From contig OY856188.1 in NCBI GenBank assembly GCA_963693315.1, positions 96,095,745 to 96,159,744 on the forward strand: a DNA stretch of 64,000 bases, given 5' to 3'. This document shows, one piece after another, positions 22,262 to 32,335 of this stretch. A program made the position numbers and the translations under genes. The DNA is from Diogma glabrata. Lineage: Eukaryota; Arthropoda; Insecta; Diptera; Cylindrotomidae. The stretch's first letter is position 1. The number at the start of each line of letters is the position of its first letter. The notes under the pieces were generated by a model that was not told where the DNA came from, did not search any database, and saw nothing but the letters and a program-made list of their open reading frames with translations.

Positions 22262-24185
22262 GACAGACGTGGCTGATGACTTACTATACTAACTGGACGC
22301 TGCGAGGAAACAAAAGTGGATTAACGCTGTTGAAAGGATTGATTTTGCCCATTCAAGGAGAAAGCATGGAGTCTACTTCAGAACCTGTATTGCTCAAACA
22401 CAATTACTCATGCTAGCATTTAAATAAATCCAAAGGACATTGCTAACTATATGGTAAACATGTCTCTTTCTTCTATTAATCGCCTGCATAAGAGAACCAT
22501 TAAACATAAATTAAGAGAAATGAAACGCAATTGCTCGTCTCAATTGAAGTATGCGAACTCTTTTAGTAGAGAAGGACTGGTTTCAGCTCTGTCCCAAACA
22601 AAAAACGGAAAAGCAGGTGGCTACAATGGTTTTTTTCCAGAGTTTTTTAGAAATGCTGGAAAAAATGTAAAACAATGGCTAACTAGATTTTTCTCGAATA
22701 TCCAAGTAACCGGCAATCTTCCAAAACATTTTAAGACCACGAAAGTGATAGCGATACTTATACCAGGTAAACCATTTAATAAACCAGAAAGCTATCGCAC
22801 AATCGCTCTTTTGAGCACATGCTGTAAATTTGCTAGAACAACTCATATACAACCGTATCGCACCCATATTGAATGACCAGATTCCAGTCGAACAAGCTGG
22901 TTTCCGTCTCAATCGCAGTTGCGCTGACTAACTGCTCGCTCTAACATCCTATATCGAAGCTGGGTACCATAAAAAAGTAAAAACAGGTGCAGTCTCTCTG
23001 CAGCATATGACACGGTCTGGCGAATTGGGATTATATATAAGCTGTTCAATGCAATACCTTGTAACACCATCTCACGTTTAATTTACAACTTGCTTCGTAA
23101 TCGAGTATGTAAACTACAATTAAACAATTCCTGTAGTAGATCCAAAATGCTCAACAAAGGTTTGCCACAGGGTTCCGTCTCGGCACCATGACTTTTTAAC
23201 TTGTACCTTGACATTCCTGAAACAACATCGGAGAAATTTGGCTACGCCGATGATTGGACTCTGGCCGCTCAAAACAAAGACATGAGAGTCTTGGGAAATT
23301 TGCTTTCAACTGACTTGGCAAAAATAAATAACTATTTCCAAACGTGGAGCTTATTTCCTAATCTAAGTAAACCAGGAGTTCATGCATAGAACTCCACCTA
23401 GAGAATACTTAAAAAAATTAAAACGAGAAACAATATTCTTCACAAACTGGCAGGCTCAACATGGGGTGCTACTCCAGCTACCCTCCACATATCTGCTCTA
23501 AGTCTGGTGTACTCAGTGGCTGAGTACGGAACACTAGTAGGGTTGAATAGCACCACATACTCAAAAATTGACTCCCAGCTCCATGCCACGATGCGTTCTA
23601 TAAGTGGTACTAACAGGTCCGCTCCTTAACCTTGGCTTCCTGTGTTAAGCAATACCACTCCACCTGCATTCAGACGCTCGCATGCACTCATGCGTGAACA
23701 TAAAAAGGTAATCAAAAACATCACGGTACCATTGCATGAACAATACGGTGACCATAAAACTGCCAGTAACCTGCTGGCAACTGATTTTAATATCTTGTAT
23801 GCCTAGGATACCTCCTGATACCATTACAACACACCTTTCTATAGTTCACCCGACTTTTTCCTAACTCGGTTTTGGCCTACCACGTCATACCTGGACTACA
23901 CTAAACGGAATAAGAATTGATCATGGACGTTGTGCTGACTCTTTCTACAAGTGGGGAATTTCATAGTCCCCTGAATGTGACTGTGGAGCTCCACAACAAA
24001 CCGTAAAACACATTGCAGCTGTGTATCCAATTCGACGTTACAATGACGACATCTCAGACATCGATTTAGAGACCCACGACCGCCCATTTAAAATGCTACT
24101 GCCCGATACACTACTCAAAAAGCATACAAACTCTTCACACAGTTCCCCAAATTTTCACTTCAACCTCAACTGATCAAAAACAATC
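22262..24185 (+). pseudogene. Decayed I/Nimb-like LINE, linker to C-terminus
   Basis: Plus-strand remnant of a non-LTR reverse transcriptase in several frames. A linker near 22300-22370 precedes NGKAGGYNGFFPEFF and KPESYRTIALLSTCCK (22600-22830). Then come an AGFRLNRSCAD block, AAYDTVW (motif A) near 23005, GLPQGSV (motif B) near 23160, and GYADDWT (YADD at 23243-23254, motif C). The C-terminal region with SALSLVYSVAEYGTLVG follows to about 24180. Frameshifts occur near 22830, 23000 and 23390, and a stop replaces the Trp codon shortly after motif B. It is inactive. The motif wording resembles I/Nimb elements; jockey clade is the alternative. Confidence 0.85.
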
Positions 24186-24777
24186 TCGCTATAAAACATA
24201 TAAGAATTATTACCCAAAAAAAGCTTTAATTCTTTTATGCAATATAATTATGCAAAAATGAATGTAAAATTAAAAGAATATGAGACGGTGTTCTGTGTTT
24301 TTTACAGTATTTTTTTACAAACAAGTGGGTTGAGAAGTCTTTGAAAATGTATACATGCACTTTCAAATAACACTTTATTATATTACTATAGGTAAAGAGA
24401 ACGGGAAATGAAAGTACGACTGACACAGAATATATTGCCCATTACATTTGTTCTGAGAATCATAAAAAAATAAGAAACAAAATGGGAGCCTGGCTCTAAC
24501 TTAAACCCCGAGATAAAGATCCTCAGGCTCTACTTGCTGAGCTAACCTGGCCAAACAAAAAATTGAAAGCCGAAGACTGAATAAAAGTGGGAGATACAAT
24601 ATATAAATATATTTATAAAGAAAATGCGAAGGACTTTTTGGACAATATAAAATGAAAGAAGGAATGCAAGGAACCTACTGACGCACGTCTTTGAAATGAT
24701 ATATTTCGCATCGTCGGAAAATCACGTCCTCCAGTTCGTATATGATGCGTTACCAACTAACCTGATAACTTTGGTTT
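24186..24777. other. No recognised gene
   Basis: Bases 24480-24770 have moderate GC content and read in one plus-strand frame as a coding-like stretch (RDKDPQALLAELTWPN) broken by three or four stops. Probably decayed transposon; not identified. Confidence 0.35.
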
Positions 24778-24807
24778 TTACGCATTTGGGGCTAATTTGA
24801 CACTTAC

Positions 24808-25041
24808 CTGCTTTCCAACGTCACTCAAAACGAAGTTTCGAAGGAAATCGATGTCACCAGGAACAAAAACACGTTTCAAGGTACGCAAATTGTAACGAGC
24901 CGCATTTTGCACAAAAGTCTCAACGGCTAGTTTTTTGATTCGTAAGCGAACTTTGAAAAAACGATCTGAACGATCAAGGATCTCCTCTTCCAGACAAATT
25001 AAGCGCCGGAGCAAAGAGTAGGACGTACCATGAGTGATCAT
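24808..25041 (-). CDS. Candidate coding exon ending at a consensus splice donor
   Basis: The minus strand opens with ATG at 25041-25039 and runs 78 codons to AAGCAG|GTAAGTGTC, a near-perfect donor (last exon base 24808). If unspliced, the frame stops 9 codons later at 24778. The composition is far less AT-rich than the flanks. The predicted protein is basic and helical (SLLRRLICLEEEILDRSDRF, then FKVRLRIKKLAVETFV and FLRNFVLSDVGK). I do not recognise it. A first exon of a host gene, or the first ORF of an unrecognised retroelement, both fit. No matching downstream acceptor was identified. It sits beside the interleaved inverted repeats. Confidence 0.4.
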
Positions 25042-25142
25042 TGTTGGAGTTAACTACTGCTTCATGATTATGGTTGATTTGATTATAGAAAAAATACAAA
25101 TTTGCTTCAAACAAATTATTTTTAATTTATTTAATTCAATTT

Positions 25143-25957
25143 TAGTGAAAATTTTTTGCCTCAGTTTTATTTTAATTTAAATCATTCAATTTCACCAATA
25201 ACATATGAATTATACTTATAACAAATATTTATACGTCTGGCCTACTGGGATATTAAAAATTATCAGTTGTAATTTCCCAACGGCGGTGATAATTCGAAAT
25301 AATTTTTTGCCAAAAATTTCGAAAGCAAGTATATTGATGAAAGCACGAGGCCAAGGGCTATTATCAAAACCACTTGCTTGAGGAATTTTCCAAAAAATTA
25401 TAAGAATTTATCAACGAACGAGGGGAATTCGTTTAGAAAATTTTTTGCTGTTTTTCATTTCTTTATATATTTTTTATGAATTATACGTTGGCCTACTGTG
25501 ATATCAGTTAATTATTTTAAAATTAGAATGATAATTTTTAATATCCTAGTAGGCCAGACATATAAATATTTGTTATTAGTATAGTTCATATGTTATTGGT
25601 GAAATTGAATATTGTCATTGCATTTTAGAGAATTTCATTGGTTTAAATTACAATAAAACTAAGGCAAAAAATTTTCAATATTATTTTGAGATAATTAACT
25701 GATATCACAGTAGGCACGTATAATTCATAAAAAATATATAAATAAATGCAAAACGGCAAAAAAAATTCTAAACGAATTCCCTCGTTCGTTGATAAATTCT
25801 CATAATTTTTTGAAAAATTCCTCAAGCAAGTGGTGTTCATAAAAGCCCTCGGCCTACGGCCTCGTGCTTTTATCAATATACTTGCTTTCGAAATTTTTGG
25901 CAAAAAATTATTTCGAATTATCACCGCCCTTAGGAAATTACAACTGAAAATTTTTAG
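25143..25957. repeat. Interleaved inverted repeats, order A-B-A'-B'
   Basis: Segment A (about 25143-25264) is inverted at A' (about 25530-25685), and segment B (about 25265-25520) is inverted at B' (about 25690-25957). B and B' match over about 250 bases with only scattered differences, sharing GGCGGTGATAATTCGAAATA, GCAAGTATATTGAT and ATCAACGAACGAGG. A' carries about 25 extra bases (near 25615) relative to A. GGCCTACTGGGATATTA and GGCCTACTGTGATATCA bound B at each side. Short ORFs across B and B' are only by-products of the repeat. Confidence 0.85.
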
Positions 25958-26103
25958 TGAAAGAAAATATTATAATTACAAAAATAAAAACTATTTACAA
26001 TTTATGATAGGGTTGTACTTTTTTAATTATAATAGTTTTTTGTGGATGCGTTCTGTTGCAAAAATTTCTTTCTACATTGAAGGAATATGTTATTACTTCA
26101 ACA

Positions 26104-26239
26104 TTAATCATCGGTAGGCAGCTTGCACAATGCTGATATAGAACGATTGAAAACACCATCCTTGGTTCGCACATCCACAACTTCAACTACATCATCCCAT
26201 TTGATAATTCTTGCTAGTGCTTGGCAGTTGTCACATTTT
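26104..26239 (-). pseudogene. BEL/Pao integrase C-terminus, downstream half split off by the RTE
   Basis: Minus-strand reading gives LLKDKNVTTAKH, then after a frame change a WDDVVEVVDVRTKDG block, VFNRSISALCKLP and a stop at 26104-26106. BEL/Pao polyproteins end with a segment of this form, where the integrase tail carries VLIKDEN...VRVV.VKTK.G..KR....L.PLP. It continues the open pieces found at 29613-32335, separated from them only by the RTE insertion with its target duplication. The stop and frameshift make it inactive. Confidence 0.85.
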
Positions 26240-26253
26240 TATCCTTGAGCAAT
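26240..26253. repeat. Target-site duplication, left copy
   Basis: TATCCTTGAGCAAT, identical to 29599-29612. It abuts the poly-A end of the RTE element (poly-T on this strand; the last T is shared). Confidence 0.95.
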
Positions 26254-26279
26254 TTTTTTTTTTTTTTTTTAAACGGCGT

Positions 26280-29200
26280 TCATGCTCCATGTAGGAGCGT
26301 TGCCAGGCTAATCAGCTTCGAATATTCACCACGGTCATTCGCAACAGCGACATAATTACCATGGCAGCCGATTTTTTTAAGGTCGTTTATTACGTCAGTC
26401 TCCCATTGTAGTCGTGGTCTACCTCGCGGTCGCCCACTCCCTGGGGTACTAACGTACATTTTTCTAATCATTCCAGACTGTGAATCGGCTCGTAGAACAT
26501 GCCCAAACCAAGCAATCCTATTAGAACGGATACAACCTATTATATCAGGACCCTCAAGAAGGTCTCTGATCTCAAAGTTATATCGGGTTCTATACTCTCC
26601 ATCGTCTGTCTTAAGTGGACCAAAAATGTAGCGTAATATCTTACGCTCAAATACAGATAAATGCGATTCGTCATTCTGTGTAAGGGTCCACGTTTGTGAT
26701 CCATACATCACAACCGGTCTAATCAATGTCTTGTATAACTTGAGCTTGGTGTTAGTTGATACATACGGAGATCCAAGGAGAGGTTTGATTGAGTAGAAAG
26801 TTCGATTACCTGCAGCGATTCGAGCTTTTATATCTGTAAGTATGCTGTTGTTTGAGTCAAGCATTGATCCCAAATATTTAAAAGATTCAACTCCCTCAAT
26901 TCGTTCATCGCCGCACATCAAATCTTTCTTCTCAGACTCTCTTGAAACATTCATATGTTTGGTTTTATTGTAGTTAATTTGAAGACCAATATTTCTAGCT
27001 CCACTCTCAAGCGACTTAAAAGTCTCACTCATAACAGCTTCACTTCGGCCGAGGATGACAACATCATCAGCGTATGCAATCATCTGTACTGAGTTTATTG
27101 ACAAGATATTGTTGTTAGTCGGTAGTTTCTTTTGACGGCACACATATTCCAAGGCTAAATTAAAAAGTATAGGAGAGATAGCATCACCTTGTCTTAACCC
27201 GGAGTCGACTTTAAAAAACCTTGATATTTCGTTCTCTACTCGTACACAGCATTGAGAGTTCTGTACTGTCATTTTGCATAGTGATACCAGTTTACCAGGA
27301 ATTCCCATTGACACCAGAGCAGACCATAGAGTCTCTCGTTCGAGAGAGTCGTAGGCCTGCCTGAAATCAATGAAGAGTTGGTGCACTGGTATGTTGAACT
27401 CTCGGCACTTTTCCAAAATCATCCTTATCGAGAAAAGTGCATCGGTGGTACCTCGGCCCCGCCGGAAGCCACACTGATATTCTCCAAACAGTTGTTCAGC
27501 AAAAGGATTGATTTTGGATAGCAAAATGTAAGAAAAGATCTTATATGCTGTGCAGAGTAGAGCGATTCCTCTGTAGTTTGCACATTGTAGGCGATTACCT
27601 TTTTTATGGATTGGTATCAGCATAGCTGTGTTCCAGTCCTGTGGCATGGTTTCAGTCCTCCAGATCATTTGAACAAGTTCAAACAATCTTAAGGATAGAG
27701 TTTCACCACCATGTACAATCATTTCGGATGTTATATCGTCGATACCAGGTGCTTTATTGCATTTTAATTTTGACAGCGCCGCATCGAATTCCTCTTTGGT
27801 GGGTTCGTCTACATGTACCTTTGACGCACGAATAAGCTTTGCTCGTCGCCCGACTTGTTTCTGGTCACTTAAGTTGAGAAGATTCTCAAAATAAGCGGCC
27901 CAAGTATCTAATATATTTTTAAGGTCTACTTGTAGCTCCCCATCTTCGTTTTGAATAGCAGTCGATCTAGTTTGAGGGCCCTTCTTTAAGGTTTTAACCT
28001 GTTGAAAGAAGTTACGCGATTGATGTTCCTTATTGAAGCTTTCAATCTCCTCACACTTTCTCTTCCACCATTCTCTCTTCGTTCGTCTACATAACTTTGT
28101 AACGGCTTGTCTTGCCAGTTTATAGTTCTCCTTCGTGGACCTGGTGTTGCGTCCTTGCAGACATTTCAGATAGCAATCTCTTTTGTATTGAATAGCGTCA
28201 AGACATGCTTGATCCATCCATGGCTTCTGGGAGTGGTTTTGTGGTCGTCCAAGTATTCCCTCAGCAGCGCTTAAAACAGCATCTTTGAGCAAATACCATG
28301 ACTTATCGACGTCTCCATTAATGGTTTCTGATTTCTCCAATGTTTCGGCAATATGGTTTTGATATCTCTCTTCTGGTTCTGCATTCTTTAGTGATGAGAT
28401 GTTAAATCGTTTCCGTTGATTGAATTTCGGAATGCTTGGGTTTGGGAAGTGGAACCTTATTTTAGCACATACAAGAAAGTGGTCACTTCCAATGTATGCA
28501 CCTCTAAAGGATCGCACATCCAGAACACTCGAAAAGAAACGTGCTGTAACTAGTACGTGATCAATTTGATTTCGAGTGTTTCCATTCGGTGAGACCCATG
28601 TCTGCTTATGAATCGATCGGTGCGGAAAGAAAGTACTGGCAATTCTCAAATTATTTGATAATGCAAGCTCAGTCATTCTCTCACCATTATCATTCGAATT
28701 CAAATGCAGACTGTTGGGGCCCACCACATTTCCATAAGAGATATCTCTTCCAACCTGCCCATTAAAGTCACCAAGAACCATAGTGAAGTCGCGTGTTGGT
28801 GTTTGTTTCATAACCTCTTCCAGTGCTATGTAGAAATTATCCTTCTCGTCGACGGTCTTAGCTTCAGTAGGTGCATGCACGGCAATAAGAGAGATATTGT
28901 TATATGTACCACGAACACGTAGGTAGCAAATCCTCTCACTGACCGGGATGAATTTCATCACGGCTTCTTGTATGCGTGCACCAACAAGAAAGCCAGTTCC
29001 AAATTCTCTTCGAGAAGGATGACCACTACAGTATAGAGAGTGACTATCCAAATCTTGTTTTCCGATTATTGGCTGTCTAATTTCTTGCAGAGCTATGATA
29101 TCCATCCCATACCTCTCAGCCTCTGTTTCTAGACTTATAAGAGCATCAGGAGCGCTCAGGCTGCGCACGTTCCACGTTCCGATTCGGTAGTCTGGTCCTT

Positions 29201-29366
29201 TTTCACGTCCAGGTAAAATTCTGTTGTTTTTGTCCGGGTCTGTTTTTCTTTTCTGATTTCCAAATTTAACAAATAATTTTTTTTCCGGGGTTAGGGTGTT
29301 AACCTTAGGCCCAACCCAAATTGTCGTGAATGGGTCCGTTCTGCATCTTAAGGTTACCAGAAACAA
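26280..29366 (-). CDS. RTE endonuclease-reverse transcriptase
   Basis: About 1028 codons. The N-terminal APE-type endonuclease nicks the target. It shows GTWNVRSL (Asn66), LQEIRQ (Glu95), HAPTE, GDFNGQVG (199 on), NQIDHVLV and GSDHFLV (Ser-Asp-His at 294-296), so the catalytic set is present. The reverse transcriptase (about residues 520-800) has NKAPGIDDI, NYRGIALL, CGFRRGRGTTDAL, LFIDFRQAYDSL (motif A), SGLRQGDAISPILF (motif B) and YADD (765-768). The C-terminal WFGHVLRADS and GRPRGRPRLQWETDV are RTE hallmarks, also known from the domesticated craniofacial development protein 2. No in-frame ATG precedes the endonuclease: the frame here begins at a TTG and the first ATG is codon 88, so the true start is unsettled. 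No stop or frameshift is seen, so the enzyme may be functional. Confidence 0.95.
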   Translation of the reverse strand: MFLVTLRCRTDPFTTIWVGPKVNTLTPEKKLFVKFGNQKRKTDPDKNNRILPGREKGPDYRIGTWNVRSLSAPDALISLETEAERYGMDIIALQEIRQPIIGKQDLDSHSLYCSGHPSRREFGTGFLVGARIQEAVMKFIPVSERICYLRVRGTYNNISLIAVHAPTEAKTVDEKDNFYIALEEVMKQTPTRDFTMVLGDFNGQVGRDISYGNVVGPNSLHLNSNDNGERMTELALSNNLRIASTFFPHRSIHKQTWVSPNGNTRNQIDHVLVTARFFSSVLDVRSFRGAYIGSDHFLVCAKIRFHFPNPSIPKFNQRKRFNISSLKNAEPEERYQNHIAETLEKSETINGDVDKSWYLLKDAVLSAAEGILGRPQNHSQKPWMDQACLDAIQYKRDCYLKCLQGRNTRSTKENYKLARQAVTKLCRRTKREWWKRKCEEIESFNKEHQSRNFFQQVKTLKKGPQTRSTAIQNEDGELQVDLKNILDTWAAYFENLLNLSDQKQVGRRAKLIRASKVHVDEPTKEEFDAALSKLKCNKAPGIDDITSEMIVHGGETLSLRLFELVQMIWRTETMPQDWNTAMLIPIHKKGNRLQCANYRGIALLCTAYKIFSYILLSKINPFAEQLFGEYQCGFRRGRGTTDALFSIRMILEKCREFNIPVHQLFIDFRQAYDSLERETLWSALVSMGIPGKLVSLCKMTVQNSQCCVRVENEISRFFKVDSGLRQGDAISPILFNLALEYVCRQKKLPTNNNILSINSVQMIAYADDVVILGRSEAVMSETFKSLESGARNIGLQINYNKTKHMNVSRESEKKDLMCGDERIEGVESFKYLGSMLDSNNSILTDIKARIAAGNRTFYSIKPLLGSPYVSTNTKLKLYKTLIRPVVMYGSQTWTLTQNDESHLSVFERKILRYIFGPLKTDDGEYRTRYNFEIRDLLEGPDIIGCIRSNRIAWFGHVLRADSQSGMIRKMYVSTPGSGRPRGRPRLQWETDVINDLKKIGCHGNYVAVANDRGEYSKLISLATLLHGA

Positions 29367-29485
29367 CCTTTTGACACGTTTATATAGCGAGCCGCTTGAT
29401 CCAAGACAGACGCCCGCTTCAAGCCGCCCCTACCATGGAGAACAGACGCTTGAGTCGCATTGGTTTTAAGGCGCCAATTCGCCAT
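29354..29485 (-). CDS. Short upstream ORF of the RTE element, 43 codons
   Basis: ATG at 29485-29483 opens MANWRLKTNATQ, continues through KRASVLDQAARYINVSKG and stops at 29354-29356. It overlaps the long frame, which is open from about 29450, in the -1 register relative to it. A ribosomal frameshift, a reinitiation event or a base deletion could connect the two. Some RTE elements carry a small first ORF, but I do not recognise this peptide, so translation is inferred only from the ATG and position. Confidence 0.4.
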   Translation of the reverse strand: MANWRLKTNATQASVLHGRGGLKRASVLDQAARYINVSKGCFW

Positions 29486-29598
29486 GATGTACCATGATTG
29501 ACTAAGCAGTTTTTACCCTGCTTGTCTCCGGTACACCAACCTAATTCTGTCAGCATTAACCAGGCAGCACGGCGTGGACGTCGAATTTCGGATTTCGC

Positions 29599-29612
29599 TA
29601 TCCTTGAGCAAT
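29599..29612. repeat. Target-site duplication, right copy
   Basis: TATCCTTGAGCAAT, identical to 26240-26253, at the 5' end of the RTE element. BEL/Pao coding sequence resumes immediately after. Confidence 0.95.
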
Positions 29613-32335
29613 ACCAATTTATTTTCCTTGAAGTTGTTGGTTTTGGTTTGTCATTTTGGACGTTGTTATTTTCCAGATCGATTGAATTAAATGTTGAACA
29701 TATTGCGATCTAGAAAGTTGCCCAATATTTATGGTGCTTAAATCAGGCTCAGAAATTGAAGTAAGTGGTTTAGCTATTAAACATTGAAAATATGTTAGTG
29801 CTTGCATATCATAAATGTCATTAGAAAATTTACAAAGAGGCCTTGAATTTGAAATTCATTCAATTTGATAAAGAAGTGTTTGTCATTCCTTCAAAATTCA
29901 AGATAGTTTCACCAATAACTCTATGTAGATGTGTTTTTTTATTGAGTTGGCACTGGCCTTTTATAGTCCACCAAAATGTGGTGAGTATGGAGGCTGAAAT
30001 TTCCAATTGATTTCATTGTTGGATAGCATTTTGGAAACATGCTTATTGTGTGTTGGGGACTTTAAAAGTTCATATAATTTGTGTTGTTCTCAGTTTGGCC
30101 CTAAAAAGCTAGAACCATTATCACTCTATATTGTGTGGTTTTCCTCTTCAAGCACTAAACTGTTTGAGAGAGGCTTAAAATGATTCCGTAGTGAGACCAC
30201 TCACTAGTTCAATGTGCAAATCCTTTGGTGTGTAACAAACGAACATTGAAATACATGCTTTAAGCCACTTTGAGTGTTTTCCTCCCATAAGTTTAATTAC
30301 AATGGGACTCGTATAGTCTACATCTGTATGTTCAAATGTATTAGTTGATGGTTTTATTCTTGAATGAGGTATTGATCCCATTAGTTGAGAGCTATATTTG
30401 GCCCTTTGCTGAAAACATGGTTTGCAGTTATTTATAAATCGACGTATAACATCTCTATTTCCAATGATCCAATACCTTTGACGTTTATTTTTGGAGGATA
30501 TTTCCTTATTTTTCTTGTATTCTCCTGAAAAATATTCTTACTGTGCAATCTTGTAGCATATGAGTTATATTTGGTGTAACTTATTGGTGGTCAAGGGACC
30601 GTCGTTTCTATCACATTTCTCGAGTAAGCTATTAGATATGTATATTCAACACCAGGCCAAAATTTGAATTAGTTGATTCCATGTAAATTTTGGTCGATCT
30701 AATAGAAATGTTAAAGGTGAAGTTGAAGTTCGATTTTGAATAGCATATGTTGATGTATAAGATGAATTTTGCTCTGACGCTACGATATAAAATATCGGAT
30801 TTAAACACAAATAAACGCCAATTAGGTGGAGAATGTTCGCAAAAATTCAGGCTCAAGCAACCATAAAGGAGATGATACTAATTTGCTAGGTAAAATACCT
30901 CTGGAAGCCGCATCAGTAGGACTGTCGTTCGATCGTACATGTCACCAACATCTGTGTGGTATATTTGACAATAATTCTGAAGTATGCTTTGCAACAAAAT
31001 TTTTTCATTTGCAGAAAAATGACAAAACTCTTTTCTTAATATGTTCCATTTCTTGACAGTTTCTGGAGGTACGTGCTCATTCCAATTTATTTTCAATAGC
31101 CAAAGATCTTGTAGCAAAATGTTCACTAATATTGTTGATGAAGAAAGCCACCCCAATGGATCACAACACCTTAGATATGTCTGATAAGATGTTACGTTAA
31201 GATGCAATCTCACAACCTGAGGGTATGTACAGTGAAGCTAAAAACATTCCTTTGAAAATCATTGAATTCCAAACACATATCCCTTACCGGCATTGCTAAA
31301 TATTTAATGGAGAAGCTTGCAAAAATACTGAAGATAGTGAGTATAGTAATACTGTACAGTTGGATTCCTATTTTCTCAACGGGCATCTTCCTGAATCCAG
31401 TATAGCGATTAATTGCTGTTATAGATTAAGAATGGTTGAGACGTCTTCAGCACCGATCATTAAATCGTCAGTATAAAAATCGTTTTCAATAGTTTCAGAA
31501 GCCTGTGGAATCTTCTGTTCATGATCCTTGGCTAGTTGAGTTAACGCCCTTGTAGCCAGAAATTATGAAGAATGTTATTTTGTGTTTTCGAAATTTTACT
31601 AATGTTGAAAAGAGGAAGTTTTTAACCCATTAATTTATAATTTAAAGATATGTTGCTGGACGTTTATGCAGATTCATCAAATATAACACGGAGTTTTGTA
31701 GTAGAGCTTGACTCTTTAAAAGAGGAATAATGGGGTAGGTAGAATGAATGTGCTTCATATATCGGAATATCAATTCCACTAGCCAGGATTTGTGCTCCTG
31801 ATCTTTCTAGTAAAAGTCTTTGCATGCAATTTTCACTAATGAAGGATGCCTGCGATTCAGAATCTATCAGTAACCTACAGAATTGCAGAGAAAGAAATCG
31901 ATCTCTTTTGTTTTAGTTGAGGTTTGTGTTTAGTTCACAAAATAGGATTACTATAGGCAGTGTGTTGATTGGGAAATAAATAACTATCGTTGATTGGAGA
32001 ATAACTGCAGTTGAATGAAGATGAAGGTATTTTGATTGAGTGCGAGTGTGGAAATGTAATGTTTGGCTTTATGCTGTGTTGATAGATGGGTTGATTTAGG
32101 TTGAGTGGTAATGGTTCTGAGAAAACCAGAGTGTGATGACGTTTTTAACATAGTTGATAAGAATATCTTGATCAACATTTATTAACTTTATGTCCTGTAT
32201 ACAAACAGTTTAAACATAATTTCATATTATTCATGAAAAGTTTTCTAGCTTGTATATCCAGTTATTTAAAATCTTGACATTGATTTAAAGAATGATTGAC
32301 TGAACATTTTTGGACTCAATTTTTTTGGATCCTCA
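29613..32335 (-). pseudogene. BEL/Pao LTR retrotransposon remnant: gag knuckle, protease, RT, integrase
   Basis: Reading the minus strand from high to low coordinates: a gag CCHC zinc knuckle CLNCLYTGHKVNKC (32175-32216), a protease with DSESQASFI (about 31843-31866), then almost at once the start of reverse transcriptase (FKESSSTTKLRVIFDESA near 31700), FYTDD (31464-31475, D in place of the usual V), and the CDPLGWLSSSTILV block at about 31150. Decayed RNase H follows. The integrase has CKPC (zinc finger, near 30425), HTDVDYTSP (first Asp), SDNGSSF (30105-30125) and WKFQPPYSPHFGGL (29957-30003), after which a stop and Lys replace the usual Trp-Glu. The last block PLTSISEPDL lies at 29619-29807. 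Many stops and frameshifts. Several hundred residues between protease and RT appear deleted. Confidence 0.9.

Larger units (their letters stand above)
26254..29598 (-). mobile_element. Nearly complete RTE-clade LINE, 3345 bp
   Basis: Bounded by perfect 14-bp direct repeats, with a poly-A tail (T run to 26270) and only 9 bases between the tail and the stop codon of the main ORF. Very short 3' untranslated regions are usual in RTE elements. The element reads on the minus strand, has about 230 bases before the first codon of the long frame, and lies inside a BEL/Pao integrase. The perfect duplication and uninterrupted ORF indicate a recent insertion. Confidence 0.95.

Noticed and set aside
25643..26117. 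Opposed 93- and 95-codon ORFs
   Set aside because: They lie in the inverted repeat B' and mirror one another; by-products of the repeat.
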